The notes under the pieces are model-generated. The model ran no database searches. It was not told the DNA's origin and was given only the letters and a program-made list of their open reading frames with translations. Below are positions 8,141-14,317 of a DNA stretch of 14,622 nucleotides, piece after piece. This stretch comes from Anaerolineales bacterium. Its GTDB lineage: Bacteria > Chloroflexota > Anaerolineae > Anaerolineales > UBA11657. Where the stretch lies: assembly GCA_947503585.1 (NCBI GenBank), contig CANNEJ010000008.1, positions 1-14,622 of the forward strand. The letters run 5' to 3'. The position numbers and the translations under genes are program-made. The stretch's first letter is position 1. Each line of letters opens with the position of its first letter.

Positions 8141-8146
8141 TATAAT
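8141..8146 (+). promoter_or_regulatory. Candidate -10 box, upstream promoter of the min operon
   Basis: A perfect TATAAT lies in the 170-bp spacer between the DUF2723 gene and minC, which is clearly more AT-rich than its surroundings from about 8090 to 8220. No TTGACA-like -35 is present at 16-18 bp. The rest of the spacer holds a small GC hairpin (GGCGG 8037-8041, CCGCC 8045-8049) without a T-run. Confidence 0.5.
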
Positions 8147-8168
8147 GAATATGCAACCAAAAACTTGC

Positions 8169-8177
8169 TGCTATAAT
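8169..8177 (+). promoter_or_regulatory. Extended -10 promoter proximal to minC
   Basis: The string TGCTATAAT is a perfect extended -10 element (TGn then TATAAT at 8172-8177). No -35 hexamer is recognisable at the usual distance. A start about 7 nt downstream would give a leader of roughly 15 nt before the minC ATG at 8199, with no Shine-Dalgarno site. This would give minCDE-rodA transcription independent of mreCD-mrdA. Confidence 0.6.
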
Positions 8178-8198
8178 TTTCTCCCCAACCATACGATA

Positions 8199-8896
8199 AT
8201 GCCGGAATTAATTGCAGTTAAAGGAATACAGGAGGGTTTGCTTGTCACGCTGCCGTCGGGCGCATGGGCAGATCTGGAGCCGGTGCTGTACGCGCGCATG
8301 TGCAGGAGGAAGATCAGTTCTTCCGCGGCGCACGCATCATTTTACAAGTGGGCAAACGGGAGCTGAAGGCAGCCGACCTTGGGCGCTTGCGTGACAAGTT
8401 TGGTGATCTGGAAATTACGCTGGCGGCAGTGCTCAGCGAGGCGCGCCTGACGCAACAGGCTGCCAAGGCGCTGGGCCTGAAAACGCAGCTGGCAAAAACT
8501 CCCGCGCATGTGGCAGCGGCCGCTGTTGCAAAGCTGGAGCCGGGCCTGACCATGGCGGCTTTGATGCAGCAGACGCTGCGCTCCGGACGCACCATAAACC
8601 ATGCCGGGCATGTGGTGGTGATTGGCGATGTAAATCCCGGCGCGGAAATTTTGGCCGGGGGCAGCGTGGTAGTCTGGGGCCGCTTGTATGGCGTGGTGCA
8701 TGCGGGTGCGGCCGGTGATGCGGAAGCGATGGTGTGTGCGCTGGATCTCTCGCCACAGCAGCTGCGCATTGGAAAATTAATCACTACCTCGCCGGTGCGG
8801 CGCGGGCAGCCGGAGCCCGAGATGGCACATATTCGCGATGGCCAGATTGTGGCCGAGCGCTGGGTGCCGAAGGATAAATTCAAACGCCTCACATGA
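8199..8896 (+). CDS. minC: Septum site-determining protein MinC, interrupted by an apparent -1 frameshift
   Basis: MinC inhibits FtsZ polymerisation and is recruited to the membrane by MinD. The ATG at 8199 opens a frame that reads as a MinC N-terminus (MPELIAVKGIQEGLLVTL, then W23). Around 8288-8303 the family match moves to the frame one base back, which continues with QEEDQFFRGARI and then LTQQAAKALGL. The C-terminal beta-helix domain is clear: LRSGRTINHAGHVVVIGDVN, GAEILAGGSVVVWGRLYG and ALDLSPQQLRIG. One missing base restores a 232-residue protein of normal length. The downstream frame is open from 8222 to 8896 and has its own ATG at 8264, but a product from there would lack the start of the FtsZ-inhibitory domain. 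No slippery heptamer is seen near the join. A sequencing error or recent mutation is likelier than programmed shifting. An AGGAGG occurs at 8230-8235 and at 8304-8309, inside the gene. Confidence 0.85.
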
Positions 8897-8921
8897 GGCT
8901 GGCTACGGAGAAGGAGCACGC

Positions 8922-9725
8922 ATGGCAGCGAAAGTAATCACAGTAACCTCTGGCAAGGGCGGGGTGGGAAAAACCACAACAGTTGCTAATCTGGCTGCGG
9001 CACTGGCGGCCGAGGGGCAGCGCGTGGTTTGCATTGATCTGGACATAGGCCTGCGCAACCTGGATGTGGTGCTGGGATTGGAGAACCGCATTGTGTACGA
9101 CCTCGTGCATGTGGTGGAAGGCTCCTGCCGCCTGCGCCAGGCAATGATCAAGGACAAGCGCGTGCCCGAGCTTTACCTGATTCCGGCTGCGCAAACGCGC
9201 GACAAATCAGCCGTGACCCCGGAAGACATGGTCCGCGTTTGCAACGAGCTGCGCGCGGACTTTGATTTTGTGTTTTTAGACTGCCCGGCGGGAATTGAAG
9301 CCGGCTTTCGCAATGCGCTGGCGCCGTCGGATATGGTGCTGGTGGTTACCAATCCGGAAGTGGCGGCAGTGCGCGACGCTGACCGCATCATCGGGCTGGT
9401 GGAAGCCGAGCAGAAAGGCCCGGCACAGCTGATTTTGAACCGCGTGCGCTATGCGATGGTGGAGCGCGGCGAAATGCTCAGCACCGAGGACGTGCTTGAT
9501 ATTCTGGCAATTGATCTGATTGGCGTGGTGCCGGAAGATCCGGCTGTGATCACCGCGGGCAACCTGGGCAGCCCGGCGTCGCTCGATAAGGAGCTGCTGG
9601 TGGGGCAGGCGTACCGCGATATTGCCGCGCGCTTGCTGGGCCGCGATGTGCCGTTTATGTCTTTGAAACCCAAGACCTGGTATCAGAAGCTGGGAACCTT
9701 CCTGAACGGAGGCGACACCAAATGA
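8922..9725 (+). CDS. minD: Septum site-determining ATPase MinD
   Basis: MinD is a ParA/MinD-family P-loop ATPase that dimerises on the membrane with ATP, carries MinC, and is displaced by MinE. The deviant Walker A motif GKGGVGKTT (residues 11-19) has both lysines (K12, K17). The DLDIGLRNLD stretch and LDCPAGIE (Walker B region) match the family, as do TNPEVAAVRDADR and NRVRY. The C-terminal segment TWYQKLGTFL could form the amphipathic membrane-targeting helix. I chose the ATG at 8922 (267 residues), because it starts right before the MAAKVITVTS strand and follows a strong Shine-Dalgarno site, GGAGAAGGAG (8907-8916), 5 nt away. An in-frame ATG at 8838 would overlap minC. The stop overlaps the minE start (ATGA). 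Confidence 0.96.
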   Translation: MAAKVITVTSGKGGVGKTTTVANLAAALAAEGQRVVCIDLDIGLRNLDVVLGLENRIVYDLVHVVEGSCRLRQAMIKDKRVPELYLIPAAQTRDKSAVTPEDMVRVCNELRADFDFVFLDCPAGIEAGFRNALAPSDMVLVVTNPEVAAVRDADRIIGLVEAEQKGPAQLILNRVRYAMVERGEMLSTEDVLDILAIDLIGVVPEDPAVITAGNLGSPASLDKELLVGQAYRDIAARLLGRDVPFMSLKPKTWYQKLGTFLNGGDTK

Positions 9726-10030
9726 CCAGCCCTTGGAGCGCAGCATTGCAACTGACGGTGGACAAAGTACTTGGCCGCAAGCACAGCGCAACAAATGCTA
9801 AAAGCCGCATCCGGGCGCTTTTGCCGTATGACCGCACGGACCTCAATCCCACGATCATGGAAAAGATGAAGGACGAGATTGTTGCGGTGATTGGCAAGTA
9901 CGCGGCTGTGGATGTAGACCGGGCGGCAGTAAAAATGGTGCTCGACCATCACTCCCAGAGTTTGACGGCAGAGATCCCGCTGCGCACTGTGACCGGGCGT
10001 ACCAAGCGCCCCGATACTTCCCCGGCTTAG
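9722..10030 (+). CDS. minE: Cell division topological specificity factor MinE
   Basis: A 102-residue MinE of usual length. It stimulates MinD ATPase and confines division inhibition to the poles. The anti-MinCD region shows AKSRIRALLPYDR (residues 26-38, the family's AKxRL...DR pattern), followed by a topological specificity domain with LNPTIMEKMKDEIVAVIGKY (41-60) and the final AEIPL (83-87). The N-terminal WSAALQLTVDKVLGRK could be the membrane-binding amphipathic helix. Its ATG overlaps the minD stop by 4 bp, and GGAGG (9708-9712) lies 9 nt before it, so it has both coupling and its own ribosome-binding site. Confidence 0.93.
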   Translation: MTSPWSAALQLTVDKVLGRKHSATNAKSRIRALLPYDRTDLNPTIMEKMKDEIVAVIGKYAAVDVDRAAVKMVLDHHSQSLTAEIPLRTVTGRTKRPDTSPA

Positions 10031-10039
10031 GCTGCCCTA

Positions 10040-11179
10040 ATGGCGCCGCTTGGGCGCATGTCTGTTCTGCGCGGGGCGCGCTCCGGCGCGCGCGGCCTGC
10101 TGCAGCAGTTTGATGTTGTGCTGCTGGGCCTCACTGCGCTGCTGGTCCTGTTTGGAATCTTGATGATCCGCTCCAGTGCGGCTGGCAGCCCCAGCCTGGA
10201 AGGGCTGGCTGCGCGCCAGGCCCAATATGCGCTGGCGGGCGCTGCGGTGGTGGCGCTGGGCCCCTTTGTCAACTATAAAACTTTGCAGGGACTGGCCGGC
10301 GGCATGTATGTATTGGCGGCTTTGCTGCTCGGCGCGATTTTGGCGGTGGGGACAACAGCTTTTGGCGCCCAGCGCTGGTTCGACTTCTTTGGCTTGTTCT
10401 TTGTGCAGCCTTCAGAGCTGGTGAAGATTGGCAGTGTGGTTTGGCTGGCAAGTTTTTTTGCGCGCCGGCGCGAGCAGATGCTGGAGTTTCGCTGGGTGCT
10501 CATATCACTTGGGTACGCCGGTTTTCCGGTGGTTATGGTGCTGCTGCAGCCGAACTTAAGTACGGCTGCCATGCTTGGCTTCATTTGGTTTGGCATAGCG
10601 TGGGCGGCTGGTTTGCGCTGGACGCATCTGGGCTTGCTCACGCTGCTGGCGGCTGCCAGCACGCCGCTGCTGTGGCTGGGACTGGTGCCGTACCAGCGTG
10701 CCCGCATCGCAAATTTTCTTTTTCCGGATATTGCCGGCGGCGCGCGCTACAACGTGGAACAGGCGCTCATCAGCATTGGCTCCGGCGGTTGGCTGGGCCA
10801 GGGCTACGGCCAGTCTTCGCAGGTGCAGCTGCGCTTCCTCAAGGTGCGCCACACAGACTTTATTTTTTCGGCCAGTGCGGCAGAGTTTGGTTTTGTAGGC
10901 GCGCTGGTTTTACTTGGGCTGCTGGCGCTGCTGGTGCTGCGCCTGCTGCAGATTGCGCGCCAGTCTGATGATGCCTTTGGCGCATATCTTTGCTACGGGT
11001 TGGCGACGCTGTTTTTTGTGCAGACTGTGCTGAATGTTAGCGTCAACCTGAACTTGTTTCCGGTGGCGGGACTGGCGCTGCCCTTTGTGAGCTACGGCGG
11101 CAGTGCGCTGCTGGCGGCGGCGGTGGGCATTGCCATTGCCCTAAGCGTCAACGCGCAGCGCAATCCGCGCAAGTTTTAG
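10040..11179 (+). CDS. rodA: Rod shape-determining SEDS glycosyltransferase RodA (FtsW/RodA/SpoVE family)
   Basis: A 379-residue polytopic protein of the SEDS family, which polymerises lipid II into glycan strands with a cognate class B PBP. Family motifs in order: FVQPSELVK (121-129), LLQPNLSTA (168-176; many relatives have QPDLGTA, so Asn and Ser are mild deviations), RHTDFIFS (270-277, with D273 in the loop that carries the catalytic Asp in characterised RodA), AEFGFVG (281-287), NVSVNLNLFPVAG (332-344) and LPFVSYGGS (347-355). About ten membrane helices are visible. The start could be ATG 10040 or ATG 10058; neither has a Shine-Dalgarno site. It lies 9 bp after minE, so probably in the same transcript. 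RodA is preferred over FtsW because of the mreCD-mrdA neighbourhood, but the sequence alone does not fully decide. Confidence 0.88.
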   Translation: MAPLGRMSVLRGARSGARGLLQQFDVVLLGLTALLVLFGILMIRSSAAGSPSLEGLAARQAQYALAGAAVVALGPFVNYKTLQGLAGGMYVLAALLLGAILAVGTTAFGAQRWFDFFGLFFVQPSELVKIGSVVWLASFFARRREQMLEFRWVLISLGYAGFPVVMVLLQPNLSTAAMLGFIWFGIAWAAGLRWTHLGLLTLLAAASTPLLWLGLVPYQRARIANFLFPDIAGGARYNVEQALISIGSGGWLGQGYGQSSQVQLRFLKVRHTDFIFSASAAEFGFVGALVLLGLLALLVLRLLQIARQSDDAFGAYLCYGLATLFFVQTVLNVSVNLNLFPVAGLALPFVSYGGSALLAAAVGIAIALSVNAQRNPRKF

Positions 11180-11222
11180 GGCTGCGCCGCGCCTTGCCGC
11201 TCCGCAGCGTGCCTAGCCTTCA

Positions 11223-12710
11223 ATGACCATGCAACCCGTGCGCGTGCGTTTTGCGCCGTCGCCCACCGGCTTTTTGCACATCGGCGGTGCGCGCACCGCG
11301 CTCTACAACTATTTGCTCGCGCGCCAGACCGGCGGCAGCTTTGTGCTGCGCATCGAAGACACAGACCAGGAGCGCCTGGTGCCCGGGGCCCTTGAAAATA
11401 TGCTCGCCGCGCTGCGCTGGCTGGGCCTTCAGTGGGACGAAGGCCCGCAAGTGGGCGGGCCGCACGCTCCATACGTGCAGTCCGAGCGGGCGGCGCTGCA
11501 CCGCGCGCGTGCAGAGCAGCTAGTGCTGGCCGGGAAGGCATACTATTGCTACTGCACCCGGGAGCGGCTGGATGCGCTGCGCACCGAGCAGCGCGTACTC
11601 AAGCGCCCGCCGCGCTATGACGGCCACTGCCGCGGCCTTTCAGCAGCAGAAGCAGCGCAGCTGCGTGCCGCCGGCACACCGGCCGTTATACGGTTCAAAA
11701 CTCCTGCCGATGGCAGCACCACTGTGACGGATGCCATTCGCGGCGACATCACCGTTCAAAACAGCACACTGGATGACTTCATTATTCTCAAATCCGACGG
11801 CTTGTCGCTTTACCATCTGGCTGCGATGGCAGATGACCATGACATGGGCATCACGCATGTGATCCGCGCCGATGAGTGGCTGCCCAGCCTGCCCAAGCAC
11901 GCGCTTATTCTGCGCGCGTTTGGGTGGCCGGAACCGGTATGGTGCCATCTTTCCGTGTTTCGCAAACCCAGCGGCAAGGGCAAGATGAGCAAGCGCGATG
12001 CTGCCGAGCTGCGCGGCACCGAGGGCCATTCTATTTTTGTGCATGAGCTGCGCGAGATCGGCTACCTGCCCGCAGCCGTGCTGAACTGGCTGGCGCTGAT
12101 GGGCTGGAGCTATGACGACCAGAAGGAAGACTTTGACATGGCGGAGCTGGTGCGCTGCTTTAGCCTGGCGCGTGTGAACCCCGCGGCGGCAGCAGTCAAC
12201 TTCGAAAAGCTGGATCACTTTCAGGGCGTGCATTTGCGGCGCATGCCGGTGCCGCTGTTGGCGACTGAGCTTGCGCCTTACTTTGTGGCGGCTGGTGTGC
12301 AGGCGGACCCGGCCATGCTGGAGCGCATCGTGCCGCTTATTCAGGAGCGCATCACCACATTTGAAGATGCGCCGCCGCTGGCCGGGTTCTTCTTTCGTGC
12401 GTCTGTGGATTGCAGCAGCGCGGATCTGCTGGTCAAGGATAAAACGGCGGATGAGTCGGCAGCTATTTTGCAGCGGGCGCATGCGCTGCTAGCAGCGCTG
12501 CCCACAATGCAGCACAGCGCTGTGAACGCCGCACTTACAGCGCTGGCTGCGGAGCTCGCGCTGAAGCCGGGGCAGTTGTTCAGCCCGCTGCGCATGGCGG
12601 TCACCGGGCAGAAGGTGAGCCCGCCGCTGTTTGAAAGTATGGAGCTGTTGGGGCGCGAAGTGGTGCTGGCACGGATTGCCGCAGGCGCGCAGCTGCTGCA
12701 GGCGCTATAG
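11223..12710 (+). CDS. gltX: Glutamate--tRNA ligase (GluRS)
   Basis: A 495-residue class I aminoacyl-tRNA synthetase of normal bacterial GluRS length. It joins glutamate to tRNA-Glu, and in organisms without GlnRS also to tRNA-Gln. Motifs: FAPSPTGFLHIGGARTALYN (10-29) with the HIGH-type HIGG (19-22), LRIEDTD (42-48), the CYCT plus YDGHC inserts (109-112, 132-136) typical of the family, LYHLAAMADDHDMGITHVIR (196-215) and KMSKR (254-258). Near residues 329-339 it reads KLDHFQGVHLRR, where relatives usually have KLxWxNxxYIR, a mild oddity. The C-terminal anticodon-binding domain runs from about 340 to 495. The ATG at 11223 or the one 6 bp later could be used; no Shine-Dalgarno site is seen. It begins 43 bp after rodA and ends 49 bp before tRNA-Gln. 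Whether it is discriminating cannot be decided here. Confidence 0.95.
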   Translation: MTMQPVRVRFAPSPTGFLHIGGARTALYNYLLARQTGGSFVLRIEDTDQERLVPGALENMLAALRWLGLQWDEGPQVGGPHAPYVQSERAALHRARAEQLVLAGKAYYCYCTRERLDALRTEQRVLKRPPRYDGHCRGLSAAEAAQLRAAGTPAVIRFKTPADGSTTVTDAIRGDITVQNSTLDDFIILKSDGLSLYHLAAMADDHDMGITHVIRADEWLPSLPKHALILRAFGWPEPVWCHLSVFRKPSGKGKMSKRDAAELRGTEGHSIFVHELREIGYLPAAVLNWLALMGWSYDDQKEDFDMAELVRCFSLARVNPAAAAVNFEKLDHFQGVHLRRMPVPLLATELAPYFVAAGVQADPAMLERIVPLIQERITTFEDAPPLAGFFFRASVDCSSADLLVKDKTADESAAILQRAHALLAALPTMQHSAVNAALTALAAELALKPGQLFSPLRMAVTGQKVSPPLFESMELLGREVVLARIAAGAQLLQAL

Positions 12711-12741
12711 TTTGGCGTTCAGGCAGGCTGTAACACGCTTG

Positions 12742-12750
12742 TGATATTAT
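12742..12750 (+). promoter_or_regulatory. Extended -10 promoter of tRNA-Gln
   Basis: TGATATTAT is an extended -10 (TGn plus TATTAT at 12745-12750). Its last base is 9 nt before the tRNA 5' end at 12760, so transcription would begin only a few bases before the mature tRNA. No -35 match lies 16-18 bp upstream. Confidence 0.6.
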
Positions 12751-12759
12751 CAGGAAAAT

Positions 12760-12830
12760 TGGGGGATAGTTTAGTGGTAGAACTACGGACTCTGACTCCG
12801 TCAGCCTAGGTTCGAATCCTGGTCCCCCAG
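12760..12830 (+). tRNA. tRNA-Gln, anticodon CUG
   Basis: A full cloverleaf can be folded. The acceptor stem TGGGGGA (12760-12766) pairs with TCCCCCA (12823-12829), leaving discriminator G at 12830. The D-arm is GTTT/GAAC (one G-U pair) with loop AGTGGTA. The anticodon stem is ACGGA/TCCGT around loop CTCTGAC, giving anticodon CTG (12792-12794), which reads CAG. The variable loop has 4 nt. The T-arm is CTAGG/CCTGG with loop TTCGAAT. The 3' CCA is not encoded (CCT follows), so it must be added by the CCA-adding enzyme. The U1-A72 first pair and G73 are typical of tRNA-Gln. Confidence 0.95.
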
Positions 12831-12835
12831 CCTTT

Positions 12836-12863
12836 AGCCCGCCATCCGGCGGGCTTTTTGTTT
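12836..12863 (+). terminator. Intrinsic terminator after tRNA-Gln
   Basis: AGCCCGCC (12836-12843) pairs perfectly with GGCGGGCT (12848-12855) around an ATCC loop, followed by the T-rich tract TTTTTGTTT. This ends the tRNA transcript and insulates the aminotransferase promoter that starts 5 bp further on. Confidence 0.88.
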
Positions 12864-12867
12864 GCGC

Positions 12868-12896
12868 TGTTATACTGCGCAGTCCAACCCAAGGAG
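12868..12896 (+). promoter_or_regulatory. Extended -10 promoter and Shine-Dalgarno site of the aminotransferase gene
   Basis: TGTTATACT (12868-12876) is an extended -10 (TGn plus TATACT) with no recognisable -35. AAGGAG (12891-12896) lies 7 nt before the ATG at 12904. Together they settle the start codon: an in-frame ATG at 12862 falls upstream of this promoter. Confidence 0.65.
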
Positions 12897-12903
12897 CCCA
12901 CAC

Positions 12904-14244
12904 ATGGCAGCCATTCTTTCAGAAAGTATCCTGCAGGAGTTTGACACGCATCAGCTGCATCCGCTGCAGCATCCATCCACGCATGCCAATGCAATGGTGG
13001 TGGAGCGCGCCGATGGCGTGTATCTGCACACCCCGGAAGGCCGCAAAGTTCTGGACGGCATGGCTGGCTTGTGGAATGTAAATATTGGCTACGGCAACCA
13101 GGCGCTGCCCGAGGCGGCACGCGAGCAGATGAGCCGCCTGGCGTACACCTCCAACTTCACGGGCATGACGAATGTGCCATCCAGCCAGCTGGCCAAGCGC
13201 CTTGCCGGCCTGGCGCATCCCACACTCAACACCACATTCTTCACTTCGGGCGGCTCGGAGGCCAACGATACCGCCTTCAAGACCGCGCGCTACTACTGGC
13301 AGCGGCTGGGCCGCAAAGATAAAACAAAAATTATTGCACGCCAAAGTGCCTATCACGGCATCACGCTGGCAGCCACCTACGCCACCGGCCTCGCGCGCTA
13401 TCACACCATGTTTGGCCCGCCGCTGGCCGGATTTCTTCACACCATCGACCCCTACCCGTACCGGCTGGCGATTGCGCAGCAAGCGGGCGAGAGCGTGGGC
13501 GCAGCTGCTGCGCGCGCGCTGGCCGAGCTGATAGAGCGCGAAGGGCCGGACACGGTGGCGGCGTTCATTGCGGAGCCGGTGCAGGGTGTGGGCGGCGTGA
13601 TTGTGCCGCCGGATGATTACTTCCCGCTGGTGCGCGCCGTGTGCGACAAATATGATGTGCTGTTGATAATGGATGAAGTGATCTGCGGCTTCGGCCGCAC
13701 CGGGCGCTGGTTTGGCAGCCAGCACTGGGGGCTGCGGCCGGACATGCTGGCGTTTGCCAAAGGCGTTACCAGCGGCTACCTGCCGCTGGGCGGGCTGCAA
13801 ATTTCGGATGCGGTGCGCGAGGTGGTGCTGAGCGCGCCGGCATCAGAGATGTGGATGCACGGCTACACCTACTCCGGGCATGCAGCCTGCTGTGCGGTGG
13901 GCCTGAAGAATCTGGAGATTATTGAGGGCAGCGCGCTGGTGGAGCGCTCGCGCGAGCTGGGCGCCTATCTGCTGGCGCAGCTCCAGCCGCTGCGCGAGTT
14001 TGATTGTGTGGGCGATGTGCGCGGGCTGGGCTTGTTGTGCGGCATGGAGATTGTGGCGGACCGCGAGACGCGCACGCCGGATCCGGCGCGCGCGACGGCG
14101 ATTGCCAACGCGTGCCTGGCGCGCGGTGTGCGCACGCGGGCGGTGGGCAACAGCACGCTGGCGCTGTCGCCGCCGCTGATCATCACGCGCGCAGAGATTG
14201 ACCACATCGTGCAGACTTTCGGGGCGGTACTGGACAGCATCTAG
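12904..14244 (+). CDS. Class III pyridoxal-phosphate aminotransferase (omega-amino acid/polyamine:pyruvate transaminase type)
   Basis: A 446-residue fold-type I PLP enzyme of the omega-transaminase group, predicted cytoplasmic. Seen: DGMAGLWNVNIGYG (51-64), the phosphate-binding SGGSEAND (115-122), YHG (150-152, stacking on the cofactor), AEPVQG (223-228), MDEVICGFGRTGR (256-268; D257 contacts the pyridine nitrogen), the Schiff-base lysine K286 in FAKGVTSGYLPLGG, and YTYSGHAACC (321-330). This layout fits beta-alanine/omega-amino acid:pyruvate and putrescine/polyamine:pyruvate transaminases, which pass an amine to pyruvate to give alanine. Substrate cannot be set from sequence, and no pathway partner lies nearby. 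It has its own promoter, Shine-Dalgarno site and downstream terminator, so it is most likely monocistronic. The start at 12904 removes 14 residues of a longer open frame. Confidence 0.9.
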   Translation: MAAILSESILQEFDTHQLHPLQHPSTHANAMVVERADGVYLHTPEGRKVLDGMAGLWNVNIGYGNQALPEAAREQMSRLAYTSNFTGMTNVPSSQLAKRLAGLAHPTLNTTFFTSGGSEANDTAFKTARYYWQRLGRKDKTKIIARQSAYHGITLAATYATGLARYHTMFGPPLAGFLHTIDPYPYRLAIAQQAGESVGAAAARALAELIEREGPDTVAAFIAEPVQGVGGVIVPPDDYFPLVRAVCDKYDVLLIMDEVICGFGRTGRWFGSQHWGLRPDMLAFAKGVTSGYLPLGGLQISDAVREVVLSAPASEMWMHGYTYSGHAACCAVGLKNLEIIEGSALVERSRELGAYLLAQLQPLREFDCVGDVRGLGLLCGMEIVADRETRTPDPARATAIANACLARGVRTRAVGNSTLALSPPLIITRAEIDHIVQTFGAVLDSI

Positions 14245-14260
14245 GCTGCGCTGCGCAGCC
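14244..14260 (+). other. GC hairpin at the aminotransferase stop codon
   Basis: GGCTGCG (14244-14250) pairs perfectly with CGCAGCC (14254-14260) around CTG, beginning on the last base of the TAG stop. It lies directly before the A-rich start of the bidirectional terminator and may protect the mRNA 3' end. Confidence 0.45.
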
Positions 14261-14300
14261 AAAGAAAAAGCCCCCGCTGATAATGGCGGGGGCTTTGTAT
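14261..14300. terminator. Bidirectional intrinsic terminator between convergent genes
   Basis: AAAGCCCCCGC (14267-14277) pairs over 11 bp with GCGGGGGCTTT (14286-14296). On the plus strand a T-rich tract (CTTTGTATTT) follows; on the minus strand the A-run AAAGAAAAA (14261-14269) gives a good U-tract. It can therefore end both the aminotransferase transcript and the converging tpx transcript. Confidence 0.9.
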
Positions 14301-14317
14301 TTAAATTAGCTGCCGGA

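Noticed and set aside
8090..8176. Small plus-strand ORF of 28 codons (MRINITNSGYYY...) in the minC upstream spacer
   Set aside because: It has no Shine-Dalgarno site, matches nothing I know, and runs through both -10 boxes, so it cannot be translated from those promoters. Open length is within chance.
8230..8309. Programmed ribosomal frameshifting in minC driven by AGGAGG elements
   Set aside because: No slippery heptamer lies at the right distance, the AGGAGG at 8230-8235 is too far from the likely junction, and tandem AGG codons are associated with +1 rather than -1 shifts. Kept only as a remote option.
8264..8896. A shorter minC starting at ATG 8264
   Set aside because: It has no ribosome-binding site and would drop the recognisable N-terminal MinC segment encoded from 8199 in the other frame.
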